The notes under the pieces are model-generated. The model did no database searches. It saw nothing but the letters and a program-made list of their open reading frames with translations, and was not told where the DNA came from. A program made the position numbers and the translations under genes. 64,000 nucleotides of DNA, taken from positions 97,297-161,296 of the forward strand of contig JASANG010002523.1 in the NCBI GenBank assembly GCA_030248215.1. Reading direction: 5' to 3'. Below, one piece after another: positions 38,801 to 48,900 of the stretch; positions within the stretch are counted from its first letter, which is position 1; every line of letters starts with the position of its first letter. The stretch is from Enoplolaimus lenunculus (Eukaryota; Nematoda; Enoplea; Enoplida; Thoracostomopsidae).

Positions 38801-39772
38801 GCATTTAAAGTGTCCGCCAGAAAAACAATGATGGATTGGGGCATTAATCCAAAATACATAACAGCCGGCTGGGGCGAGAACGGGTAAGATACAGTGGAAC
38901 AGATAAAAATCCCGAGCGGAACGTTTTGTGTGGTACAACAAAAGAGTTTAAACTGAAGCTGTATATTTTTAGGCTTAGGCTGATAATAGGTATAAGCTCA
39001 TTCTACGCTTTAGACTTCGGCTTAGAAATACGCTTTTACCAGTTCGCCCATCGGCGTCCTGTGGCACGCGACGAGTATGGCACTACCATTTGTATTTTCA
39101 TAAACATGTGGAGTCGTTAAGTTAAAACCCTAAACAATAGGCTAAGGAATGTCAGCTTTCGGACTAAGCCTGAAATCCGAATCTTATCCTAGCCATAAAT
39201 ATAGGGTGCTATCGGAATTACGGTGCTATCAATCAAATTCGGATTTACGCTATTGGTTTTGGCATAAATGCCATTATATACTGTTTTATAGACAAATTAT
39301 ACAGTATTTTCGGCGTTATAATTTTAGATTTCAAAACGTTTTTGAAGCTAAACTTGCTCTGCTTAACGAATTTCATTTTTGTAGCATCGAAATTGCTCAA
39401 TTTCTAATATTTCCAGAGAAATTGAAATTTATTCAGTATTCATTGCATGGGAGTATATATGTCGTAGCCAAAGTCGTAATTTAGCCCAATTCAATATTTA
39501 GCACTCTACCATTTCTCGGAATGTTCAGCTGGCACGCGAGCAACGCGATGAAAACGCAATTCTACACGGACGAATTGCTTTCGGATATTAATTTAATGAA
39601 TCAAGTATTCCTAATGTACTACATCGATTATGTTGAATTCAAATTCAAACTGCCAACAGCTGCAAAAACAAACTGTGATGCCCTTCCGGATAAAGGCGTT
39701 CCTCAGTATGAATTGTGTTATTCGCTTGCAAATCATCAATGGAACTTTACAGACAACTTATATTACAATTGA
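29860..39772 (+). CDS. Carbohydrate sulfotransferase of the worm C4ST-like family (Sulfotransferase_2), three exons seen
   Basis: Enzymes of this family move sulfate from PAPS to sugars in the Golgi lumen. Exon 1, 29860 (or in-frame ATG 29911) to about 30271, encodes a type II signal anchor (VLKFIIITLLLIIVTV) and ends in YIAFCNIQKNCNTQFK, the position of the 5'-phosphosulfate-binding loop. Exon 2, 38476-38883 after a tttttctag acceptor, encodes KLVILRNPMARLISSFI, the 3'-phosphate-binding motif, then CNQPTP, YWYCDFPNHKDNY and a Lys/Arg-rich stretch. Exon 3, 39502-39772, contains HASNAMKTQFY, LMYYIDYVEFKFKLP and a TGA stop, as in nematode paralogues. Exons 2 and 3 join in phase. Exon 1 and exon 2 do not, so a short middle exon is probably missing from this model, and the donor at 30271 is weak. 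The ~8.2-kb gap contains amplified repeats. Confidence 0.8.
30843..31531. mobile_element. Palindrome-rich TIR element (family X), compact copy
   Basis: The left end tgcggggttcacgttataac mirrors the right end (ttataacgtgaaacccgca). TAA on both sides fits a 3-bp TWA-type target duplication. Inside are repeated palindromes of the form aatatcatatgatatt (about 30995, 31025, 31275, 31303) and aatgtcatatgacatt (31398). No ORF of note. The left and right ends recur at 25579 and 35541. Confidence 0.75.
31176..35217. repeat. 2,368-bp tandem duplication with an internal 694-bp tandem duplication
   Basis: The block from 31176 (cgcaggcgtgcatttgg) restarts at 33544, an offset of 2,368 bp, and stays nearly identical to about 35217. 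Inside the first unit a 694-bp segment beginning gatatattagatagcgtcg at 32051 is repeated at 32745; the second unit has it once, at 34419. Each 694-bp segment contains the same GC-rich core and a 62-codon ORF. The unit also carries family X right ends (31505-31531, 33875-33899) and truncated TTAGGC-family ends (31760, 34128). Confidence 0.92.
32285..32545 (+). other. GC-rich hairpin-forming core, copy 1 (also about 32979-33239 and 34653-34913)
   Basis: In AT-rich surroundings this segment offers a series of local stems: acggcc with ggccgt (32289-32294, 32318-32323), ggatc with gatcc enclosing ccac/gtgg, aactc and cctat pairing with atagg and gagtt, gccacc with ggtggc around a cgaga loop, and cctgc with gcagg. 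Copies differ at only a few bases. The end of the core shares taaccggggcag with the family X terminus. Whether it is transcribed is unknown. Confidence 0.4.
35424..36611. repeat. Right arm of the long inverted repeat
   Basis: This is the reverse-complement partner of 24220-25701. It contains an inverted TTAGGC-family element (about 35548-35676), the family X end at 35541, and the inner part of the 36096-36855 element. It lacks the insertion seen at 24434-24600. Confidence 0.9.
36096..36855. mobile_element. TIR element with aacttgcagctgcaagtt words and TTAA flanks
   Basis: It begins agccctgttcaaacatgta and ends acgggtgaatggggct, imperfect inverted repeats, with TTAA on each side (36092-36095, 36856-36859). 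Inside, acttgcagctgcaagtt-type self-complementary words recur. TTAA is typical of piggyBac, but the shorter relative at 41530-41807 has only TAA, as in Harbinger, so the superfamily is open. Confidence 0.65.
36862..38475. other. Sulfotransferase intron, right part
   Basis: It holds the GACCCGAATAAGA-family element at 37152 onward, a large perfect palindrome at 37398-37600, and, at about 38040-38350, degenerate tttcagaaa-type repeats. The missing middle exon of the sulfotransferase may be in this stretch or in the amplified region, but I could not identify it. Confidence 0.5.
37152..37690. mobile_element. GACCCGAATAAGA-family TIR element with internal foldback
   Basis: It starts ctgtagtgacccgaataag and runs through attaaacgttttttgcctt and gagcgataatgcaaggtta, matching 56735-57182. 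The right terminus is not clear. At 37398-37600 it carries two perfect arms of about 53 bp (cttaactttatttggtcttg ... aattaggaataattg) around a centre containing atgcttccggaagcat. Confidence 0.7.
38899..39050. mobile_element. Decayed TTAGGC-family element in the last sulfotransferase intron
   Basis: Order cccgagcggaacgtttt, agtttaaactgaagct, taggcttaggctg and cttcggcttagaaatacgct follows the family, but it is diverged and its ends are blurred. It lies between exons 38476-38883 and 39502-39772. Confidence 0.55.
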
Positions 39773-40195
39773 CATAATCGCACAATGCGAGATGGAACGT
39801 CTCGATCTCACTAAATATGAGCAGTGAACCGAACATCCAATCTTTGATGTGCTTTGTAAACCAAAGACGTTTTAGATTGCCCTGATTTGTGTCACCAGTG
39901 CTTAACTGTTTCCATCAAAAACGATCTTTTAGCATCCGAGAAAGCATCGATATCAGCTCCAAATATAATAAACTTTTATATTTTAATCAACCTCAAAACG
40001 TATATAAATACGAAAAGATTCAAAACTAAACATTATAACATGTTAACGCAACTTCGACCTGAAATAAACACGACGCAATTGTACTGTAAATTCAATGGCA
40101 TAACTTTACTTGGACTTTATTTACGTTAATTTTGGTCAAAAGCATATCAAACTCGTTTCTAAAAGATGGACGTTTTACCGTAAGCGTAAACCTAA

Positions 40196-40355
40196 GCGTG
40201 GCGCTATACTTGGTGTGCGGTGCCGTCCGGCACCACACGTCAAAAGTTTTTGCTTACTAATTGATATGGTGTGGTATATACACGGGCGATGTGGTACACC
40301 GAGCCCTAGACAGCACCGGTCGACGTCGGACGTCTTCAAAATTATAGCGCCACCC
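40196..40355. mobile_element. MITE related to 8655-8789
   Basis: The left part gtggcgctatacttgg and gtgccgtccgg mirrors the right part gtcggacgtcttcaaaatta and tagcgccac. The flank duplication is not clean. It lies downstream of the sulfotransferase. Confidence 0.7.
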
Positions 40356-41529
40356 TCAGCCTAAACCCTACTATCAACTTAATAATCGCTCCTCAGCGTC
40401 AACACTAGTCCACAACAGCACTACAAATTTGAAGCAGTAACCGTTGGATGATGTTAAATTGAGCGGCTTTCGACTGATTTCATTCATATAAAATAATTTT
40501 ACACCAAAAAATTACAATAAACAACCATAACAATATTCTTACATATAAAACAACAAAAAATTTACACAAGGAGCACAAGTTTAACGCGCGACAAAAACGA
40601 CACGACAATCACAAATTCGCAAACCAGTACAATACTATGTCTTCACATTACCGGTCAACCGAATTTCAGTAATTAAAACACTGACAAATATATCTTATTA
40701 TCGGAATATAAATTTTCAAAAAAACAACAAATTTCTTGACCATAAAATTATCGTAGCAAAAATTCTGCAAATTTAAAAATACCACACAACGTAGTTGCAA
40801 ACGCTTGCAAAGCTAAGTTGTTTTTCAAACAACACAGATTTGTAAACATTTCTTATTATTAATAGTTTAACGAAAAATATGACGCTGGTTCTACTTAAGC
40901 GCAAATTACGTCAATTCGGTGTTTTAGTTTCAATTATCTTGACAAATGACCGCTAAATTGCATACTTCCTATTCTAAAATATATTTATACAATTCTATGT
41001 TTTCAAACTGACCACTTCAAGATTCCCGTGTGAATATCCAAGGCTTGTTAAGCCTTCGCTAGTAGCAATTTCAAAATAAAATGTTTCTAAAATTCAGGCT
41101 CATAACTTTATTACGACAGTTTGATTTGAAGGAAACAACATTTGTTTTTTACTCGCATAATTTAACGTGGGAATAACTACGACGAGTAGTAATGAGTGCT
41201 TACAATGCCAACTGCTGTCAAACTGTAATTTTTTCCAATAACATTTTACTTTTCAAACTAAGTCGACAGCAATTCATGGCATTATCCTATAAGAGGTGTC
41301 GGCAAAAAAATTAAACGGAGCAAAAAAATTATACCATGTCACCGGAACCGAAAATAATTGTCCAATGAAATAACGATCCGAAACTCAAGTATCAAAACGA
41401 AATAATTATTTATGAAACACAAAATCACCGGCTATGATATAAGAAGTAATATAACAAAACCCATTAAACAAATCACAATAAATACACCGGGTAATAAAAC
41501 AAAGTCGCATTTGGTTACGTAACAAGTAA

Positions 41530-41807
41530 AGCCCTATTCACTCGTGCAACTTTTAGCTGTTGAGAAGTTGCAGCAGCAAATTGCACGCTGAGCTTGCATT
41601 TTCTCATTTAGCCAATAAGAAAGCGGCTGCAATAACTTCAACAAACTTGCATGATTACTTACACATGCGAACTAAGTTTCGAGCTATGATTTTTTAAAGC
41701 ATTATTTGTAGCTGCAAGTTTTTTTAACCTAATTTTGGATAAAACTTGCAAGTGCAAGTTGCTGCTGCAAGTTCTCTCAGCAAAAACTTGCACGTGTGAA
41801 TAGGGCT
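41530..41807. mobile_element. 278-bp TIR element with AGCCCTATTCAC ends and TAA duplication
   Basis: It starts agccctattcactcgtgcaa and ends in the inverse (ttgcacgtgtgaatagggct). TAA flanks both ends (41527-41529, 41808-41810), fitting PIF/Harbinger. Words such as gcaagttgctgctgcaagtt give extra self-complementarity. It is related to 36096-36855. Confidence 0.8.
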
Positions 41808-42058
41808 TAACGATTTGCCATAAAGCAGAACAATGAACGTTACCGAAATACTTCAACTCCAATTGAACAAAGTGAAAGACATTTTTCAAACTTTAGCAGT
41901 CGAAAAAATCAATTATGCCAAAGAAAAACCAGCTTAAAACTTCATTCGAATAAGAACTTTGTTATAATTTAAATCTTGCTGTAATTTCATTTTAACGAGT
42001 ATGATTCACATCTGGGTAATGCGCCGTTCACAATAATTTTGTAAACGGTGCCACAGAA

Positions 42059-42128
42059 TCTGCTATAGATCAGGGCTATCACGAGGTCATTTTTAAAACG
42101 AGCTCATGATAGCTCTGGTCTATAACAG
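42059..42128. repeat. Short foldback
   Basis: tctgctatagatcagggcta and cgaggtc face their near-perfect inverse (gagctcatgatagctctggt, ctataacaga) around a short AT loop. It is probably a miniature element remnant. Confidence 0.7.
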
Positions 42129-42486
42129 ACTTTTTATATAGGCCAGGGCTAATAGCCCTGATTAATCACGAAATTTTCCTATACGTATAGCTTTCTATTC
42201 GTAACACATATTATGTATATGTGTTATGAAACTTGGCATCGCGGAACCGCAAATCTGGTTCTGGCAAAGCCAGATGTCAAACAAAGAAGTTACACAACAA
42301 AAATTCAGGCAAAATAAACATATTTATCAATTAAAAAACCACAAAACATATCAACCAAATACGTAAATAAAATGGCAAACTTTAAGTTTACGCCAATAAC
42401 ATACAACATTATTATATATATATTACACATAGTATTAATCATTTCAATGCTAGTTTTTATTAACATTCGTTCGAAATAACATCGCA

Positions 42487-42656
42487 TGTAAAAATCAGGG
42501 GCGAAACATTTTTCAGTGGGACTGCAATAGATTAAGCTTAAGCTTTAGACTAATTTTTTGCTCACTCATGGGTTTAGGTATAAGCTCATTCTTATACATA
42601 GGTTTAGGCTTCGGAACATGCTTATACTACTGTTTCGGCCTTGTTCAATACATTGG
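42487..42656. mobile_element. TTAGGC-family element
   Basis: It begins gcatgtaaaaatcaggggcg, contains taagcttaagctttagacta, then ggtttaggtataagctc and aggtttaggcttcgg, and ends cggccttgttcaatacatt. The TTAGGC array is short and mutated. Confidence 0.7.
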
Positions 42657-44211
42657 TCGAAATGACTATAATAAAATACAGAACGCATCCACAAGCTCTC
42701 GTTTAATCACTATTTCTTTCACAATACTTCACAACCGATCATTTCAAATTATTAAAAACTAAAACTAAGAAAATGCTGTAATTGGGATTGCATTAGGACC
42801 GTTGACGTCTTCACTTTTTACTTCAAAAATCGGAAAACGATTTGATGTTTGGCCACAAAAATTTCATTTTGTTACACCGCAGAATAAACCGTAAATTACA
42901 GAAGATTAAATGTAAAACTCAATATATTCTCATTATCGATAATAATAATAATAATAGTAATACCGTATTGATATTTCGTTTGGTAACCTCATGCAGATCA
43001 GATGAAGCTAACAAAACGTTAATATTGGTGTTATACACCGAGAACTAATGCGGTTATCGCAATAACTTGCGTACACCATGTTATAATTTTTACATATCAG
43101 TTAAAAACAAACATGAAAACGTGACAATTTCCTAATTGTAACACATTACACACAAATTACTGTGAAATATGGCTTAGGCTTATGCTTATAAAATGTACAA
43201 GTAGTAGTTGTAGCACGGCATTTGCGTTCTGCCCAGATATGAACACACGCTGGTGTAAATGTTTCGTTTCAAGTGTGCGGCACGAGCCGAACGAAGCGAA
43301 ACGAGTGCATGCACAAGTGCATCGCTGTCTTGCAGTGCAAGTGAATGAAGAACGAAATGCAGGCACTCGCGTGGAAAGACTGCAACAGCACGAGTTCTGC
43401 AAGACTGCGGTACACAGTTTCTTGAGTCGCGTGCACAAAAAGACACCGCACAAAATAAATAAAGCTACAATTAGTTTGTAGTAAACTAAACCCCCGAAAC
43501 AAACTGGCACCTGAAATATGTTACATGTACTATGTTAAACTTTAATAAGTAATCAATCAGGTTCAGGTTATATTTTAATATTACTGTTCAACCGATACGG
43601 CAAAATACCGATATTCGATTACCAATCCCGGTACTGGATTTCTACACCAATCCCGAAAAACTTACAAATAAATTCCTACATAGTACATACTCACATGCCA
43701 GACAGTCTGAGCTAAGATTCTGTCCATCATTTGACCCATATTTTATACCTTAAGCCAGGATAAACTGAAAACTCGCAAGAAAGATCACCCCATATCGCTG
43801 CGAGTACGTCATAACAAAAATTACAAAACAAACAAAAAGTTTGCATGAAAACAAACAAAACTAAACACAAAAAATGGGCACAAATTTCTCAAGAGACAAG
43901 TACTATAGCCACGTGCATCCGTACCGGGGAATGGGACGTCTGGGAAATCATTCTTTTCTTCTCAATTTGCCCTCCCGGAAATTTATAGACAAAACACTGT
44001 GCTGCGTTTAACATTCGACTGCTGCGTTCCGCTTTAATAGTCTTTCAACCCCACCTACATAATTTAACTGTACGGACACACTTAACTACAACACTCACTT
44101 GAATTACAGATCCGGACCAGCCAGACCGCAATCACACAATACTTTAACACCAAGATGTAACCGGATATGCGTTTCCGTCTAAATCAGTATCCGTTTCCGG
44201 TATTCTAATTA

Positions 44212-45484
44212 CTATTCGTTTCCGGTATTTATTACCATCCGGGCACAGTCTGTTTTATCACCAAGTTCCACCATAAACGGTGTCTCTTCTTTGATGACTT
44301 GAACCGCTGAAAGTCCGCGATCCCAACTGAACCAAATGTTTTCTTCTCTTTCCTTGCATAGCTTTAATCTTCTTATTTGAGGACCAATATTTCCACATCT
44401 CATAGCTCATGGTTAAAAAGTTACCATTATAATTGCTGCCACCCGGCCCCCTAGAATTAGTTTCTATCCCGTCCACAGTAAAATCCTGAACCGTAATTCT
44501 AGTATCCCCAGTTTGCCTTTGTTCCCATAAATTATTCTTTCGCATCCAGCTAGTTATTTCACCCAATAGACAGCTTCAAAACAATCCGACGCCAAACACT
44601 CAGGTATCAACCCTTGTTTTAATGAAGCTAAAATCGTTTTCCAGCATAAATCCAATCCGTTAGCAACTCCCGATTCATTGCAAAATTTCAAAATCACAGT
44701 GTCAAAATCAACCAACGGAATCGCAGTTGCAGTCGCACCAACTGGTTGTGACAACAGCAACTTGCTATTTTCAATCAAATTTGTTTCGTTATCGTTTAGT
44801 CTATAAACGAAAAAGCTGAAAATCTTCATATCAAAAATGTAAATTTCTGTCTTGGATGGCTGTCTTGCTATATTGATTTTTATTTCCCATATCACATCAT
44901 AAATGTTTTGTGACCAACGTGTGCCATATCGTAAATTCATTGAGAAATAATATGCTACACAAAAGTGTAACCTGAATACGATTTTTCGATAGTCAAAATT
45001 AACACTTACATAGTAAAAGCGCAACTTTAGTATTAACATTTTTAAACATATTTTAAAAACAACTTAACACAAAAAGCGCTATCAGATAACGTCTAATCAA
45101 AATAATACCAAAACGGGAAATATAATTTTGGCTAATTTAGCCAAAATCTGAGAAACGAGCACAACTTGAAATCAACCTCTGGATGACTTAGTCAAAATCC
45201 TAATAATATCTCGATTTATTTCTGAACCGTAAAAGTCTCGAATCAAATATATTTGTTTCAAATTAAAAAAATAACAAACAATGCCGTCTCACTCTATAGG
45301 AAAAATCATGACGATACCTATCGTCGTTGTCACCATCGTTGCCTTTATAAAACTCATCAGTGTTAGCGCTATACGATCGCGGACTTTTATCAGAAACTCT
45401 GCTTTGTTCCCCGGAAACACCACTTACAGATGGCATTCCAAGCAAAAACGCACCCGGTTCCTGGTTGATATCTGAAAGAACCAT
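44212..45484 (-). CDS. Unrecognised minus-strand coding segment(s); gene model unresolved
   Basis: Three minus-strand stretches look coding but I do not recognise a family. At 45263-45484 an ORF after a ttctttcag acceptor gives a Ser/Asp-rich acidic stretch. At about 44554-45039 a 161-codon ORF includes WSQNIYDVIWEIKINIARQP, IPLVDFDTVILKFCNESG and WKTILASLKQGLIPE, with a possible tiny intron (gtaagt ... ttcag) near its start. At 44258-44566 another frame gives a Trp- and Lys-rich segment. They lie between the sulfotransferase and the NAB gene, and could be one gene or unrelated ORFs. A CCGGAA-type repeat edge follows at about 44160-44240. Confidence 0.3.
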
Positions 45485-45584
45485 TTTCTAAACTCAACTA
45501 TTATGAATAAGTCGAATAAATATAATTAAAGAGTAGTCCAGTTAATTTTAGGACCCTTGTATGAACAAAATTATAGCATAATAT

Positions 45585-45712
45585 ACGGTAGTGACCCGAA
45601 TAAGAGGGGGGATGATATTGATTTGGCCTCTCCAGAGGGTACTCCCCATTGTTATTGGCGTAGACTTCGGTATTTTTGGAATCCGGTTGAACCCTGGTGA
45701 ACGTTACTGACT
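45585..45712. mobile_element. Truncated GACCCGAATAAGA-family element joined to a hAT-like end
   Basis: It starts cggtagtgacccgaataag and continues ggcctctccagagggtactc as in the copy at 56735, then breaks off and meets a CCGGAA-family end (ccggttgaaccctgg). Confidence 0.6.
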
Positions 45713-45900
45713 GTTGGAATGGCGTTAATATATTTATTCTTTGAGCAACAAACACGACCATTTATATATTTGAATACCTAAGTTTTCCTCTAAATATTTA
45801 TACCATGCATTAAATATGAGACACAGCCAGCCCTAAAATATGGGTTTGGATTTCAAACAGACCCGCTTTTGTCAAAAAGTCGTTATTAATTTTTTATATT

Positions 45901-48900
45901 TTACTTGCCTGTGTCATCTGATATTGGTTCCATATCATCAATTTGCATTGAGCTAATAGGATCACACGACCTGTAAAATATCCATATCATAATTAATAAT
46001 TTCGCATACTGTAATATAGCATATCCTGGCTTCTTTTTACACAAATCGGGAACCCTGTCCGCTCACTTAGAATTTACTTAAATTGCATTGCCTAAACATT
46101 TACGAATTTAAGTTTTTTTACAAACTATAATAGTAAAACTTAATGGCATTAATACTAAAAAAATAATTACTGTAATTAAAATTAAAATCCCACAGCACAG
46201 CCGTGACAAGTTCAAAAACAAACGAACCTTTGATAATTCGAACCACGGACATTTTCAGTTGTCGTTGTTGAGCTTGAGGAAGCGGTGTCAATTATTGTAG
46301 TTGTCGGTGTTTCAGGCTCAATTTTGACTAATTTCGCTTGTTCGTGAATAATTTCCATTTGTCTCGCTGTTAATCGTTGCAGCTCACGTTGAGCTGAATG
46401 AATATCGCTTGCGTCCGCTGACGGCGTAGTCGCCCGTTGTTTGGCGTCGTCTTGTCGCCGCCAAATCGTTTCCAATTCAAGTGCAAGATTGCATAATTTT
46501 TGCTAAAATAATCATCAATTTTTTTCTCACCCAGCCCAGATTTTTGACGGTGGATTTCCGGCGCATTTACACACGTGCAGCTGCCACCTTTAATAATCGG
46601 ATTGGAAATTTTGAAATTTTAATTTTAATCCTACTTGTTGTGGTACGTTGCATAAAAATTCTGTATCATTTATTGATTAAATTGCTTTTGATGAGTTAGC
46701 TTGTCAATGATTTATTGTGTTTTAGCTTTACAGAACCAAAAATCATCGCCAATTTGTTCTTGCGAGCTTTTTGATTTTTTCCAGCCAGCAGACGCTCTAA
46801 ATAAACATTATCTTTTGTCAATACAAATTGTCCACATAGTCACAAAATTTCTAATTCCGATTCCTATTCCGATTACAACTCCGGTATATATATTTGTTGT
46901 TCCGATTCCAATCCGGTATAATCCAGTTCCGCTTTGCACCCTGCCAACAACGACCTTAAGTATTGCACCCTGCCACCGCTCTTAAACATTAAACCATATA
47001 AGTATAAAAATGAATTTATATAGCACCGGCCCAGAATCTATTGCACCCAATATGGCGGCAGTTCAGTGAAGCATAAATTTTCATGTAACTATAAACAGGG
47101 TGCGCGCGGCTTCGCAGGATCAATTTTTCAGGTTTTTTTACCAAATTTTTCAGGTTTTTCAGGTTTTACAAAATTTTTTTAGGTTCTTCCCAACATCAAA
47201 AGTGGACCCCCATTTGAAAATCCTGACTAAGCATCAAGGGCGTGGCGGTATGCTTGTCGAGCATGGCGGACTGAATTCATTATCCAAGGAGTAATGGCGA
47301 CATTTAACGGAGCACCGGCATTATAAATCACGTCGTAAACAAGCCGCTGGGCAATTAAAAAATCTTCGGTCAGATTTTCAACGAGCATGTCTGAATTCAT
47401 TATCCAAGGAGTAATGGCGACATTTAACGGAGCACCGGCATTATAAATCACGTCGTAAACAAGCCGCTGGGCAATTAAAAAATCTTCGGTCAGATTTTCA
47501 ACGAGCATGTCATTGTTGATGGTGAACCCACTTTCCAAGGCGGCGTTTCCGTGAAACATATTCAACACTAGTTTTATGACAGACCAAAACTCGTCATGTT
47601 CTTCGAACTTGAAAAAAATACCCCAATAAAAGTCATCCAATCGATCGTTGGCATTTAAAAAATCAAGTTTTACTGCGCCATTTCTCAGGTTTTTGTTTTT
47701 TATAACTAAGGGCTTCGAAAAATCAGGTTTTTTCAGGTCGCGGCCACCCTGTATAAACGCTAAACGCAAACTTGTATATAAGCCCAAACACAAAGCATAC
47801 GCCTAATTCTAAACCTGCAAGGATACGTCCTTTCCCAAAGTATGGTATAAAGGTTTCACACCCTCCCTTACCTTTCGCTGTGATTCGCTCAAGTTGTCCG
47901 ACCCATTTGAATCGTTCGAGTCTCCTACGGTTGGCAAAAACTGCGACAATCCGCGTGTAGCAGTGGCCGCGGCAGCAGCTGTAGCAAAATTTCGTTGCAG
48001 TTGCTGATGACGCAAAGCAGCAAAATTTTCAGATACAGCCGCCGCAGCGAGAAAATCGCTCACCGACGCCATTGCTGCGGACGCTGCAACTGTGGAACGT
48101 TGTTGTTGCGCAGCAACGATATCAGCAGCTGCGGCTACCGTAACAGGTGGCATAGTAGTCGATACTGTGTTGCCACAGGTAACATTACTTGTGACAACAT
48201 CGGTTCGGCTAAACGTGCTACGAGTTGCGTTACTCGGTAGCGATGCGACTACCGCAGCAGCATAAGTGCCGCCACCAAAACTGCAACCCCCGCCGCTGCT
48301 CGGCGATGGCACAGAATTAGAAGGCGACTGAGCGCTCGAACAGCTTCCACCGCTTACCGATACGCCAGTAGATGAGGGCCGTTTTTTCGCGGGCGGCGGC
48401 AATGTATGATGGCCGTAAGGTAAGTTTCCAAATGCGGCCGATACTCCGACCACTCCCCCACCACCACCACCGATTGTCGATGGCGTCATTGCGTCTGTTT
48501 CGCTTTCGGCCAAATTCCGAAGTCTAAAATTGAGTTTTTGAGCAACGATAGTTTTGTATAATGTTATAGGATAAGTATCATATTGTTTTACTTCAAACCA
48601 TTGCTTCGATTTAATCAATCTTGACTGCTTGAAACTTAAAAATACAATTATTTGTAGTTATACATCTCAAAATATTTACCCAAAAACTTATTTAAATACT
48701 AAAAACTTTAACATGTTTTCTGGGCAGTTCGAAACACAAGCCTAACTAACACTTATGACACCTTCAAAAACTGCATGTTTACAAAGTTGGATATGTTTAC
48801 AGTTTACGTTTCTTCGAAAACTCTTAAAACTGATCACAAGAACAACAACAAACAACGACGTTTCAAGACATTACAAGTCGCCAAATACCAAACAATACTA

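Larger units (their letters stand above)
39773..42486. other. Intergenic region with two MITEs and a foldback
   Basis: Candidate poly(A) signals for the sulfotransferase lie near 39966 and 40064 (aataaa). Then follow a MITE at 40196-40355, one at 41530-41807 and a 70-bp foldback at 42059-42128. Plus-strand bases are A/C-rich here. No coding region was recognised. Confidence 0.5.

Noticed and set aside
43182-43510. Overlapping 99-117 codon ORFs on both strands near 43.2-43.5 kb
   Set aside because: The segment is GC-richer than its neighbours and open on both strands, with no recognisable domain and no splice context.
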